Source: Chloroflexota bacterium (lineage in GTDB: Bacteria; Chloroflexota; Dehalococcoidia; Bin125). Taken from it: a stretch of 50,825 nt of DNA. The first letter of the stretch is position 1. The number at the start of each line of letters is the position of its first letter. Positions 9,171 to 17,627 of the stretch are shown piece after piece. The translations under genes were made by a program, and so were the position numbers. Location: NCBI GenBank assembly GCA_009838735.1, contig VXQZ01000033.1, forward strand, positions 1-50,825, in the 5' to 3' direction. The notes below the pieces were generated by a model. It saw nothing but the letters and a program-made list of their open reading frames with translations. It had not been told where the DNA came from and made no database searches.

Positions 9171-9740
9171 CTATCCGAGACGGAATGGCGGATAGCGGTC
9201 GGTGATCAGCAGGAAGGCGTAGGCCTCGACGCGGAGAATCCAACGCTCGGCGTTGAGCATGAAGGTGAAGAGCGGTCGCGGGTACTGCCCGGTGAAGAGG
9301 ATGGCGAACCAGGCGATCAACACGGCGATGGTCTGGAACAGCAGCATGATGTTGACCACGATGTAGTGCGGGATCGCGAGGAACCACTTGACCAGCGGCA
9401 GCCATCGATTGAGTTGGGCGGCGTCGGGATAGTCGAGTTCGAGCTTGACCGACTGCTCTTCGTCGCTGGACGGATACTCGTCGGTCATCAGATTGAGATA
9501 GGCGTTGACGCGATTGCGCAGGCGCGCCATCTCCAGGTTGAAGTCGAACCACCAGCGCGGATACTTGCGCCGCACGACCAACATCAACGCGACCGGCATG
9601 CAGAGCATGGGCGGGATGAACGAGACCAGGATGACGATCGGAATCGCCAGGATTGGTCGCAGCAGGGTCGAGATGCGGTCGAGCGATTGGGGGTATTCGA
9701 TGTCGAGGCGGGACGGATAGTCGTCGACGGTTCGTTGCAT
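9171..9740 (-). CDS. DUF4389 membrane protein
   Basis: The 189-residue protein has two copies of the DUF4389 pattern. Each is a short polar segment of the YPSRL or LDYPDAAQLNRW type followed by a hydrophobic hairpin: helices near residues 22-48 and 97-128. PRWWFDFNLEMARLRNRVNAYLNLMTDEYP and its second-half counterpart (an AERWILRVEAYAFLLITDRYPP stretch) are the family's characteristic cytosolic segments, here split and partly paraphrased by position. The ATG at 9740 is chosen because an AGGAG Shine-Dalgarno lies 8 nt upstream; the upstream in-frame extension to 9860 lacks family similarity. The function of DUF4389 is unknown. Lipoprotein-associated or envelope roles have been suggested only by context. 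Confidence 0.8.
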   Translation of the reverse strand: MQRTVDDYPSRLDIEYPQSLDRISTLLRPILAIPIVILVSFIPPMLCMPVALMLVVRRKYPRWWFDFNLEMARLRNRVNAYLNLMTDEYPSSDEEQSVKLELDYPDAAQLNRWLPLVKWFLAIPHYIVVNIMLLFQTIAVLIAWFAILFTGQYPRPLFTFMLNAERWILRVEAYAFLLITDRYPPFRLG

Positions 9741-9819
9741 GCAGATTCTCCTGAAGCCATGGGTCCGCGGGACCGGTGAGTTCAGGCTATCGATTATGGC
9801 AAGCGACTGGCGTCGGAGA

Positions 9820-10245
9820 TCAAGGCACGATCCCGAGCGTCCGCTGGATCTGGCGGACATGAAACAGTTGATGATCGGCGGCGGTCAGCGCGATCGTGCG
9901 CAGGGACATGTCGAGCACGTCTCCGTCCAGCTCGAGGTTGGCCGGTTCGCGCAGATGGTCGGGCGAAAGATCGGCGAGCAGGCGTTCGGTGTCTTCGCGC
10001 ACGCTGGTCAGCGCCCAGCGCAGTTCAGGCAGAGAGGCGTCGCTCTCAGTGTCCGGGAGGCTGACGCCGCCGATCCGCGGGACAGGTAGCTCGGGCGCAA
10101 CTTCACGGCGCAACAGCATGAGTTGGGGATGCAGCCAGCGTTCGGAGTGGACGAGATGGAGCAGGATCTCGCGGACCGACCATTCGTCGTCCCCGAGGCG
10201 TTCGCTCAACCGATCCTCGTCACACGAATCGAGCAGCGCCCGCAA
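9820..10245 (-). CDS. DinB-family protein
   Basis: The 141-residue protein resembles the DinB/DUF664 four-helix-bundle family, which are metal-dependent thiol transferases or stress proteins. The first ligand region is EILLHLVHSERWLHP and the last helix carries the paired histidines DHQLFHVRQIQ (H-x3-H), the usual divalent-metal site. The start is uncertain. The TTG at 10245 is the first canonical codon, but the in-frame codons before it (FVNVRAALDQNFNELRALL) read like the missing first helix of the fold. Either a rare start codon is used upstream, or the gene has lost its original start. The next gene upstream runs in the opposite direction. Confidence 0.75.
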   Translation of the reverse strand: MRALLDSCDEDRLSERLGDDEWSVREILLHLVHSERWLHPQLMLLRREVAPELPVPRIGGVSLPDTESDASLPELRWALTSVREDTERLLADLSPDHLREPANLELDGDVLDMSLRTIALTAADHQLFHVRQIQRTLGIVP

Positions 10246-10415
10246 CTCGTTGAAGTTCTGGTCGAGCGCGGCCCGGACGTTTACAAAATCAGCGATGATG
10301 TTTACCTCAACCGGTATCCAACGTGAGGGCGGTCGCGCACAGTGTCGATGAACCGCGGCGGCGGGACAACTCAGTAATCCTCACTGACCAGCGAACGCAG
10401 AAGGCGGTCGGCCTG

Positions 10416-11300
10416 ATGGCCAGAGTGCGTGAGATCCCGTCCCGGTCCGAACAGCTTGCGCTCGAGCCGACGATTTCCTCGGAACACCGCGCCGAACTCG
10501 CGAAGGGCGCGGCCGAGTGGGACGCCAGGCAGTTTTTCGACGCTCACGAGACCTGGGAGGAAATCTGGCAGGTCGAGCGCCGCCCGATTCGCGGTTTCTA
10601 CCAGGGATTGATCCTGCTCGCCGCCGGCCTGCATCATTGGACGGGCACGCACCGGCCTCGCGGGGTTCGAATCAAGCTGTCATCGGGCATCGAGCGCCTG
10701 GCGCCGTATGCGCCGTCGTATCTGGGGGTGGATGTGTCGGAGATGATCGCAGATGCGGCGGGGCTGCTGCGGCAGGCGCCCGACCATCCAGCCGCGTTGG
10801 CAGACACGCGGCTGGATTCCTTCCCGCCATTTCGTTGGGCGGCGACGGATGGCGGCGGGCTCGGAGCCTTGCGTGTGCGGCGACTGCGCGCGGCGGCGCA
10901 GTTGCCCACACGCGGCTCCGAGCTGTCTTCCGGACTAGACCTGTACGCGGAACTGTCGGAGCAAGGCGGATCGCTGCAGCTCGGCCTGATGCCGCAACCG
11001 GTACCGACCGGGATCGCATGCGCGCCGCCGGCCGGCCATGAGATTCAGATCCGTCCGCGGTCTGGTCTGACCCGACGGGGCGTTGAGATCGGCTGGGGCA
11101 CGGTCGACGCGGACTATCGCGGCGAACTGCTGGTCTCGATGTCGCTGCGGGGCCCGGCCGGGCGCGGATACCGGATTGAGCACGGCGACCGAATCGCACA
11201 ACTGGTGGTCGCTCCGGTCGCATTGACCGAGGTCGAGGAAGTGGACGAACTGGACGACACCGCTCGGGGAGCCGGCGGGTTCGGTTCCACGGGCCGCTGA
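10416..11300 (+). CDS. fusion of a DUF309 domain and a trimeric-type dUTPase
   Basis: The 294-residue protein joins two domains. Residues about 22-120 are a DUF309 helical domain with the hallmark FFDAHETWEEIW (His44, Glu45, Trp47) and FYQGLILLAAGLHHW. Residues about 150-294 are a complete dUTP diphosphatase with all five motifs: SGLDLYA (172-178), PRSGL (214-218), GTVDADYRGEL (228-238), HGDRIAQLV (256-264) and the P-loop-like RGAGGFGSTGR at the C terminus. The dUTPase half should hydrolyse dUTP to dUMP and pyrophosphate, keeping uracil out of DNA. The linker between motifs 2 and 3 is slightly shorter than usual. The ATG at 10416 is chosen because the DUF309 similarity begins soon after it; an in-frame GTG at 10323 is possible. 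The stop is 3 nt before crcB, implying co-transcription. Confidence 0.85.
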   Translation: MARVREIPSRSEQLALEPTISSEHRAELAKGAAEWDARQFFDAHETWEEIWQVERRPIRGFYQGLILLAAGLHHWTGTHRPRGVRIKLSSGIERLAPYAPSYLGVDVSEMIADAAGLLRQAPDHPAALADTRLDSFPPFRWAATDGGGLGALRVRRLRAAAQLPTRGSELSSGLDLYAELSEQGGSLQLGLMPQPVPTGIACAPPAGHEIQIRPRSGLTRRGVEIGWGTVDADYRGELLVSMSLRGPAGRGYRIEHGDRIAQLVVAPVALTEVEEVDELDDTARGAGGFGSTGR

Positions 11301-11303
11301 ACG

Positions 11304-11675
11304 ATGACGGTCGCCGCAATTGCTTCGGTCGCGCTCGGTGGGGCCTTCGGTTCCGTGCTGCGCTACATGCTGAATCGGTGGATCGGTCAGCCGGACGGCT
11401 TGCCGCTGGGCATCCTGGTCGTCAATCTGAGCGGGACGCTGTTGCTGGGCCTCGTCGCCACGCTGTTTCTGGAGCGCCTCGGCGTTTCGGACAATCTGCG
11501 TCTGGCGATCACAGTGGGATTGCTGGGTGGATTTACCACGTTCTCCACGGTGTGGCTCGACACCCTGCATCTGCTCAATGGCGGTCGCTGGTACTGGGCG
11601 CTGGCCAATCTGCTGGTTTCAGCTGTCGGCGGACTGGCGGCGGCCTGGTTGGGACAGCAACTGGCGCGCCTTTAA
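11304..11675 (+). CDS. crcB: CrcB/Fluc fluoride channel
   Basis: The 123-residue, four-helix membrane protein has the CrcB signatures: an N-terminal GGAFGSVLRYML, the pore asparagine segment LVVNLSGTLLLG and GLLGGFTTFSTVW. Fluc proteins assemble as antiparallel dual-topology dimers that let fluoride leave the cytoplasm. Only one crcB is present here, so it would form a homodimer unless a second copy exists elsewhere. It starts 3 nt after the dUTPase stop and shows no fluoride riboswitch, so expression is probably tied to the upstream gene. Confidence 0.92.
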   Translation: MTVAAIASVALGGAFGSVLRYMLNRWIGQPDGLPLGILVVNLSGTLLLGLVATLFLERLGVSDNLRLAITVGLLGGFTTFSTVWLDTLHLLNGGRWYWALANLLVSAVGGLAAAWLGQQLARL

Positions 11676-11755
11676 CGCGATTCGCATCGTTCTACCCGCT
11701 CTCTAGCCCGAATGTGTATAGAGTGGCTACAGGCGACGGGGCGGTTGAGTCACTG

Positions 11756-13150
11756 ATGTCCCATTACCGTTGGCTTGCTCGACGGCGCGCCGTCAATTTT
11801 GCATCTGCTGTCCTTGTTCTTGCACTGAGTACGTTCCTGTTCGCCGGCTGCGGCCTGTTCGGCGGCGACGACGAGGAAACGCCGCAGGTCGTGGAGCCGC
11901 CGGCTGAAACGGCCCAGAACGCCGACGACCAATCCGCTGCCGTCGCCACCGGTGACGCCGTCACTGACCAGCAACAGCAAGCTCAACCGACCGAGGCGGT
12001 GTCGGTCACGACCTCGCCCTCGGACGACGAGGAAGAGCAGGCAGCTCAGCCACAATCTGAAACTACAGAGCCGGAGCAAGAAGGCGATCCCTCTGTATAC
12101 ATCGTCCAACCGGGGGACACGCTGGCCGCGATCGCGAACCGACTCGGGGTGCGGATCGACGATCTGATCACGCTCAACGGAATCCAGAACCCGGATTTGA
12201 TCAGCGTCGGTCAGGAGCTGAAGATTCCCGGGGTCACGCTGAGTGATGCCGAGGAAGACGGTGAAGCGGAAGAGTCCGCGGAGGAAGCAGAAGATCAGCA
12301 GGAGGAAGAAGACGAACAGATCGAGCCGCCGAGCGTCGAGCTGCCGACCGTCGCGGTGCCCGCGGCCACGCCGACTCGGGTGACGTACACGCAGTTCCCG
12401 CAGCCGGGCCCGGAGCAAACCAGCGATACGATTCCCGACGCACCGGCGAACTTCCTCCAGTACGGGGCAGCCGCATTGCCCTGGCTGCACGGCGTGAATG
12501 AGGTCGAGCCGATCATCGAACTGTTCAAGGCCTGGCCGATGCCGTCTCTGGCCGTGGGCAACGACCGCGTCGTGCTGATCGATACCAGCGGCGACGGCAA
12601 CTTCTCGGCGTCGATTGTGTACACCGACCCGAATTCGTTCGGCGCTGCCGTGCCGTTCTCCAATCTCGTGGTGTACGACCCGGTACCCGGCGATCTGACC
12701 AAGTATCGGATCTCGTACGACCATGCCCAGGCCTATGCCCGCGAGGTCCAGGGCATTCAACAGATTTCCGACGCCGACCTGACCGGCGACTTTTTCCGCG
12801 ATCTGACATTCCGCGAGATCACCTGCGACGAGAGCGGCTGCGTGAGCAGCTTCTACATCCTGTCATCGACCGGCGACGGCTACCGCACGGTCACGGGTTC
12901 GGTCGCCCAGGTCGCCGCGGTCTCGGCAATCCGGATCGAGGACATGACGGGTGACGGCGTGCCTGACATCGTGGTCAACGGCCTGGCAACGGATCAGGCG
13001 ACCGCAGCGCGGTACACATTTGTCTTTTCGGCGCGTGGCGACGAGCTGATTGAATCGGTCCGGCTGTCGCTTGACGGTGGCGGATCCGATGACGTGGCCG
13101 AGGAAGCGGAGACAGATGACGAGGAAGAGGAAGACTCCCTAGAGGAATAA
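11756..13150 (+). CDS. LysM-domain lipoprotein with acidic linkers and FG-GAP/VCBS-like C terminus
   Basis: The 464-residue protein starts with a basic stretch and hydrophobic helix ending in a lipobox-like FAGC (Cys32), so it is probably lipid-anchored outside the membrane. Residues about 37-112 are a disordered region rich in Glu, Asp, Gln and Thr. Residues 114-160 are a single LysM domain (YIVQPGDTLAAIANRLGV ... GQELKIPG) that should bind peptidoglycan or another GlcNAc polymer. A second acidic linker is followed by a domain with calcium-loop-like DTSGDGN, DLTGDFFRD and DMTGDGVPD repeats, like a partial beta-propeller. The tail is again strongly acidic. The ATG at 11756 is used; GTG at 11723 is in frame but precedes the signal sequence. 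The in-frame region further upstream is antiphase to crcB and not coding here. Confidence 0.8.
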   Translation: MSHYRWLARRRAVNFASAVLVLALSTFLFAGCGLFGGDDEETPQVVEPPAETAQNADDQSAAVATGDAVTDQQQQAQPTEAVSVTTSPSDDEEEQAAQPQSETTEPEQEGDPSVYIVQPGDTLAAIANRLGVRIDDLITLNGIQNPDLISVGQELKIPGVTLSDAEEDGEAEESAEEAEDQQEEEDEQIEPPSVELPTVAVPAATPTRVTYTQFPQPGPEQTSDTIPDAPANFLQYGAAALPWLHGVNEVEPIIELFKAWPMPSLAVGNDRVVLIDTSGDGNFSASIVYTDPNSFGAAVPFSNLVVYDPVPGDLTKYRISYDHAQAYAREVQGIQQISDADLTGDFFRDLTFREITCDESGCVSSFYILSSTGDGYRTVTGSVAQVAAVSAIRIEDMTGDGVPDIVVNGLATDQATAARYTFVFSARGDELIESVRLSLDGGGSDDVAEEAETDDEEEEDSLEE

Positions 13151-13281
13151 CCCGCCAGCCCGGGTTTGGCTCCGATTGCCCGCTGTGGGGCTGGGGCATA
13201 GCCTCAATCGGTAACACCTCGTAGCGAGAGACCCTGGTCTAGCCAGCGAAGCCCCGCTGCGAAGGACGGGCGTGCGCAGCG

Positions 13282-15384
13282 ATGTCTCTGGTTCGGCGGC
13301 CATCGAGACGCTTCGGGACGCGGTCGGCCCAGCTCTTCTGGCGACTGCCGTTGATCGGCCGGGTGCGGATTCCGCGCAACCTGGCCCCGTTGCTCCTGGC
13401 CGGAGCGGTCGGGCTGGCAGCAGGCTTCGCCGCGGTCGCTCTAACCGCCGTGGTCGACGGTCTGACGACTGTTTTCAACGAGCTGGCGTCGATCCTCGAT
13501 GGTCTGGCCGGCGGTTGGACGCTGATGCTGGTGCCCGCGATTGCGGCGATTCCCGTCGCCTTCGTGGTTTCCCGGATCGCCTCGGAGTCGCAGGGTGCGG
13601 GCGTGCCCTACGTCATGGTCGCGGTCGAGCGGGCAGGCGGCTTCGTTCGGCCGATCATCGCGCCGGCCAAATTGGTCGCGACCGGATTCACACTGGGCGG
13701 AGGTGGGGCGGCAGGCCGCGAAGGTCCGATCGTGTTGATCGCTGCATCGGTGGCGTCGTCGATCGGACGCCTGGCGAGACAGCCGTCCGACATGCTGGTG
13801 CTGATGGTCGCGGCAGCCGCCGCCGGCGGCATCGCCGCGACCTTCCTGACGCCGATCGCCGGGACATTCTTCGCGATGGAGGTCGTCCTGCGCCGCTTCA
13901 ACGTGCGCAACTTCACCATCGTCGTGGTCTCGGCCGTCGTCGCCAACCTTGTCGCGGTCTCCTTCTACGGCGAATCCGCAGGCCTGGACCTTCCCGATCT
14001 GGACATCAACAGCAACTGGGAGTTGTTCCTCCATGCGATCGTCGGAGTCTCGGCGGCAATCGCGGGCATTCTCTTCGTCAGAACGCGCTTCTTCACCGAG
14101 GACGTGTTTGAGTTCCTCGGAGTGTCGTTGTCGGTGCGGCCGATCCTCGGCTTGCTCGGCGTCGGCGTGTTGGCGCTGATCGAATCGAACATCCTCGGCT
14201 CGGGTCTCGACCAGATCAGGATCTTCGCCGAGGGTGGCACGGCAGTGTCCACACTGGCGATCCTGATGGTGCTCAAACTGATCGCCGCATCCCTGACCAT
14301 CGGATCAGGCGCGTCAGGCGGAGCGTTCGCGCCGCTGCTCTTCGTCGGCGCGACCCTGGGCGCGCTGATGGGCGCCGGGTTTGAGTCGGCGCTGCCGAAC
14401 GTAGTCGGACCGACGGGTACCTACGTGGTTGTCGGCATGGCAGCGGTGTTCGCCGCCGCGGCGCGCGCTCCGCTGACGTCGTTGTTCATCGTCTTCGAGC
14501 TGAGCGGATACTCGCTGATCCTGCCCCTGATGACGGCCGTCGCCCTGGCGGCTGCGCTCGCGCAACTGTTGACCCGCGACACGATCTACAACGTCAGGCT
14601 TCGCCGCGCCGGACTCGACGTCCGGGATGAACCGGCGCCTTCGCCGCTTGACGACCTGGTGGTCGCCGCGACGATGCGCACCGATACGCCGATCGTCTCC
14701 CGGTTGGCGACAATTCAGGATCTGGCCAATGCCATGAGCCAGTCGCGCGGCAACGTGGTCGCCGTTGCGGACCAGCAGAATCGGTTCATCGGCCTGGTCA
14801 CGGCGACGGACGTGGCGTCGGCGGTCGAGCGCCAGGAGCTGAACCGGCGAGCCTTCGACCTCGCGGTGGTGGCGCCGATCTTCGTCCATCCGGACGACAG
14901 CCTGCGCCACGCCCTCTCGCTACTGGTCGAACACGACGTGCGCCAACTGCCGGTGGTCGCACGAGAGGATGAGTCCCGGCTGATGGGCATGCTGACCCAG
15001 CGGGACGTCCTGCGCGAAGTCGCCCAGCCAGCCGCGCGCGATACCGGACAACGAGCCGCCCCGACTCCGGTGCGGCGCCTGGTCGGCGCCGTCGAGATCG
15101 AGCTGCGGGTAGAGCCAGGTTCGCAGGCGGAAATGACGACGGTCTCGCAGTTGCCGCTGCCCGAGGCATCGGTGATCACGGCGATCCATCGTCGCGGCGA
15201 GGTGGTGATCCCCCGCGGCAGCGTGAGACTGGAAGCCAACGATCTGGCGATCATCCTGTCGGTTCCACCGGAGGAGGCGGCAGTGCGCACGCTATTCATC
15301 AATCACGCATCTCAGACGCGCAACAACTGGTGGTTCCTGCCACATCCGCCGAGCTCGCCCGATGATGAGTCAAGCGACCGCTGA
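13282..15384 (+). CDS. ClC-family chloride channel with CBS pair and TrkA-C-like domain
   Basis: The 700-residue protein has a ClC membrane domain (about 30-440) with QGAGVPYVM (105-112), GREGPI (145-150) and GSGASGGAFAPLLF. A pair of CBS domains follows (about 450-565), then a C-terminal RCK_C/TrkA-C-like domain (about 600-680, ending in GSVRLEANDLAIIL). The gating glutamate (E147) is kept. The position matching the internal proton glutamate of E. coli ClcA (E203) is valine here (V201, in FAMEVVLRRF), and the GSGIP serine is alanine. By the usual rule this favours a chloride channel over a proton antiporter. The CBS and RCK-like parts suggest control by nucleotides or ligands. The 130-bp gap before the gene holds no clear promoter. 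Confidence 0.87.
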   Translation: MSLVRRPSRRFGTRSAQLFWRLPLIGRVRIPRNLAPLLLAGAVGLAAGFAAVALTAVVDGLTTVFNELASILDGLAGGWTLMLVPAIAAIPVAFVVSRIASESQGAGVPYVMVAVERAGGFVRPIIAPAKLVATGFTLGGGGAAGREGPIVLIAASVASSIGRLARQPSDMLVLMVAAAAAGGIAATFLTPIAGTFFAMEVVLRRFNVRNFTIVVVSAVVANLVAVSFYGESAGLDLPDLDINSNWELFLHAIVGVSAAIAGILFVRTRFFTEDVFEFLGVSLSVRPILGLLGVGVLALIESNILGSGLDQIRIFAEGGTAVSTLAILMVLKLIAASLTIGSGASGGAFAPLLFVGATLGALMGAGFESALPNVVGPTGTYVVVGMAAVFAAAARAPLTSLFIVFELSGYSLILPLMTAVALAAALAQLLTRDTIYNVRLRRAGLDVRDEPAPSPLDDLVVAATMRTDTPIVSRLATIQDLANAMSQSRGNVVAVADQQNRFIGLVTATDVASAVERQELNRRAFDLAVVAPIFVHPDDSLRHALSLLVEHDVRQLPVVAREDESRLMGMLTQRDVLREVAQPAARDTGQRAAPTPVRRLVGAVEIELRVEPGSQAEMTTVSQLPLPEASVITAIHRRGEVVIPRGSVRLEANDLAIILSVPPEEAAVRTLFINHASQTRNNWWFLPHPPSSPDDESSDR

Positions 15385-15428
15385 GACACACAGCGTCAGT
15401 GCTTGAGTCGCCGCTTAGAATCCGTCCT

Positions 15429-15839
15429 ATGCCCAGACTGTTCACCCTGTCGCAGGCGCGACGGTCGCTGCCGGAGATTGCGGCTGTCGTGACCGTGATG
15501 CGTAAACGCGCGTTGCGACTGGACGAGCTGAATGCCCTGGCCTCGTCGATGCGTCGCACCACCGGCGCCGACGGTGATCCCGTGATCACCGACGACTCCG
15601 CCATGCGGGCCGAGATGAACAAGTTGGAGAGCCAGATCGCGGAGCTGATCGAACACCTCCAGCGGCAAGGCGTCGAGGTCAAGGACATCCGGCGCGGGCT
15701 GGTCGACTGGCGTGCCGAACGGGACGGTCGAGAGGTGTATCTCTGCTGGCAGTACGGTGAGCACACGGTGAGCTGGTGGCACGAACTGGCCGACGGCTTT
15801 GCCGGGCGTCAGCCAATCGTCGTGTCCGAGTGGGCCTGA
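15429..15839 (+). CDS. DUF2203 protein
   Basis: The 136-residue protein is a clear DUF2203 member: an N-terminal LFTLSQARRSLPEI, a helical middle, and the conserved ending with GLVDWRAERDGREVYLCWQYGE and SWWHELADGFAGRQPI. The function of the family is unknown. Conserved Trp, Cys, Glu and His residues near the end look like a binding site. ATG 15429 is chosen over the TTG at 15399 because family similarity begins at MPRLFTL. The next gene starts 10 nt after its stop, so the two form an operon. Confidence 0.82.
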   Translation: MPRLFTLSQARRSLPEIAAVVTVMRKRALRLDELNALASSMRRTTGADGDPVITDDSAMRAEMNKLESQIAELIEHLQRQGVEVKDIRRGLVDWRAERDGREVYLCWQYGEHTVSWWHELADGFAGRQPIVVSEWA

Positions 15840-15849
15840 GGCTCGGACC

Positions 15850-16623
15850 ATGCCGCACCATCGCAATCTCGCGCCCCCGGCGCAGCGAGGCGCCGACCGG
15901 CCCGTCATCCACGACGAACTGCGCAGCCACTATGACGCGCTGTACGACCTGTTGCTCAATGGGCGGCGGGCTCGGGATGCGCGGCCGGTGCTCGATGTGG
16001 GCAGCGGCGACGGTCTGGCCCTGAGTGCGATCATGCAGGGCACCCCCCTTCACGGGATCGCGATAGATTCGGCCGCGACCGGACCGTGGTTGGGACCGAG
16101 CGACTGGGCCCTGGTTCAGGCGGACGCACAACGCCTGCCCTTCGCAGATTCACGCTTCAGGTCGGCAATGATGGTCGATGTCCTGGAGTGGCTGCGCCAC
16201 CCGGCGGCCACCCTGCGTGAGATTGCCAGGACCACGAACGGTCCGATCCTGATCGTGCAGACCGACTGGGAGGGTCTGTGGTTCCAGGTGGATCGGGCGG
16301 AGATCGGACGCGACCTGGTGCGTGGCTTCACCAAGGGAGCGCCAGAGGAACTACGGGGTCTGATCAAGAGCGCGGCGGAGGCAGCCGGCGTCACCGTGAC
16401 GCAGATGTCCTCGGTCTCGATTGAGACCAACCGACTGGACCAGGGCAGTCTGGCCTGGGATGTCCTTGAGTCGATTCGGCGCTTTCTCGTGATCGAGTCG
16501 GCACAGGTGCGGGCGCGGCGGTTCGACGACTGGCGCTCGGAACTGCAACTTGCGGCTGACGAGGGTCAGTTCTCGATGTTGGTGCGGCGAGTCGTCGCCC
16601 TGGTCGAAGCGGGTGAGACTTAG
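15850..16623 (+). CDS. class I SAM-dependent methyltransferase
   Basis: The 257-residue protein has a Rossmann-type SAM-binding core: motif I VLDVGSGDG (47-55), the acidic end of strand 2 (GIAIDS), then ADAQRLPFADSRF and VDVLEWLRHP, typical of UbiE/Methyltransf_11-like enzymes. The C-terminal half is helical and charged with no recognised substrate domain. It follows the DUF2203 gene by 10 nt and is likely co-expressed with it. Its stop lies 3 nt from the stop of the convergent ABC ATPase gene. The substrate cannot be inferred. Confidence 0.78.
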   Translation: MPHHRNLAPPAQRGADRPVIHDELRSHYDALYDLLLNGRRARDARPVLDVGSGDGLALSAIMQGTPLHGIAIDSAATGPWLGPSDWALVQADAQRLPFADSRFRSAMMVDVLEWLRHPAATLREIARTTNGPILIVQTDWEGLWFQVDRAEIGRDLVRGFTKGAPEELRGLIKSAAEAAGVTVTQMSSVSIETNRLDQGSLAWDVLESIRRFLVIESAQVRARRFDDWRSELQLAADEGQFSMLVRRVVALVEAGET

Positions 16624-16626
16624 CGC

Positions 16627-17517
16627 CTACGGAGTCGGGCCGTGGCGATGCCCCTCCTGGTGCTCGTGGTCTTCCATGTGCAGCTGGAGCTCATCGCCGA
16701 GTCGCAACGTGTGGTGGTCGTGTCCGTCCGACGAGCCATTATGGACGTCCCCGCGCGACACGATCGCCAGCTCGCGTCCATACGTGCGCCGCAGGACATC
16801 CTCCGTGAGGACCGACGACGGATCGCCCTGGGCGATGATGCCGCCCTCGGCGGCGTTGATGCAGATCACTTCGGCGTAGTGTTCGAGGACGGTCGACAGG
16901 TCGTGCGTGGTCATGATCACCGAAGTACCGAGCTCCGTCAGGTCGCAGAGCACGTCAAACAGCTGGTCGTCGGAGATGGCGTCGAGGGCGGCAGAGGGTT
17001 CGTCCAGCAGCAGGATTCGCGGTTGCCTGGCCAGCGCGCGGGCGATCAGCGCGCGCTTGCGCTGTCCGCCGGAGAGCTCGTGGATTTGACGATCCCGCAG
17101 GTCCAGGACATCCATCAACTCCATGGCGCGCTCGATGGCCATCTGGTCTTCGCGGGTGCGCAGCAGCCGCCCCAGGCGCGATCTCCAGCTGAATTGGTAG
17201 CGCCCCATCTCAACCAGTTCGCGCACGGTGATGGGAAAGCGCCAATCGACATTGCTGACTTGCGGCATGTAGCCGAGAAATGATCGCGCTTCCTCCGGTG
17301 GCTCCCCGCCGACCAGTACCTCTCCATTGGAAGGCTTGATCAGGCCCGCGATCGTCTTCAGCAATGTGCTCTTGCCGGATCCATTGCCGCCGATGATGCC
17401 GGTAAACACGCCGCCCGGGATGTTGAGCGTCAAGTTCTCAAAGACTCGATGTCCGGGATATCCAGCGGTAACGTCCCGCAACGCCACCCCGGCTCCTGCG
17501 ATTCGGGTGATCGTCAT
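16627..17517 (-). CDS. metal-type ABC transporter ATPase with histidine-rich tail
   Basis: The 296-residue protein is a complete ABC ATPase: Walker A GGNGSGKST (43-51), Q-loop Gln86, signature LSGGQRK (148-154), Walker B ILLLDEP (168-174) and switch His205. The overall pattern (TAGYPGHRVFENLTLNIPGG, then YMPQVSNVDWRFPITVRELVEMG) is that of ZnuC/MntB/SitB-type importers for zinc, manganese or iron. The last 40 residues contain nine histidines (259, 266, 268, 269, 280, 284, 286, 290, 292) and could bind metal, as a sensor or buffer. No permease or lipoprotein receptor is adjacent. It is divergent from a BtuF-like gene. Confidence 0.85.
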   Translation of the reverse strand: MTITRIAGAGVALRDVTAGYPGHRVFENLTLNIPGGVFTGIIGGNGSGKSTLLKTIAGLIKPSNGEVLVGGEPPEEARSFLGYMPQVSNVDWRFPITVRELVEMGRYQFSWRSRLGRLLRTREDQMAIERAMELMDVLDLRDRQIHELSGGQRKRALIARALARQPRILLLDEPSAALDAISDDQLFDVLCDLTELGTSVIMTTHDLSTVLEHYAEVICINAAEGGIIAQGDPSSVLTEDVLRRTYGRELAIVSRGDVHNGSSDGHDHHTLRLGDELQLHMEDHEHQEGHRHGPTP

Positions 17518-17627
17518 CCGGAACTCCGCGCTAGATACATGAGGCGCGCCAGTTGTCTGCGCCGCGGCAGCCGTGCGTTGGCGGCGTATCGGCCATGAGC
17601 TGACCGGTCGCTGATAGCCTCAACCAC

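Noticed and set aside
11304-11675. Fluoride riboswitch before crcB
   Set aside because: crcB starts 3 nt after the dUTPase stop, leaving no room for a leader.
11378-11755. N-terminal extension of the LysM lipoprotein
   Set aside because: It lies in another frame over crcB and would bury the lipoprotein signal sequence.
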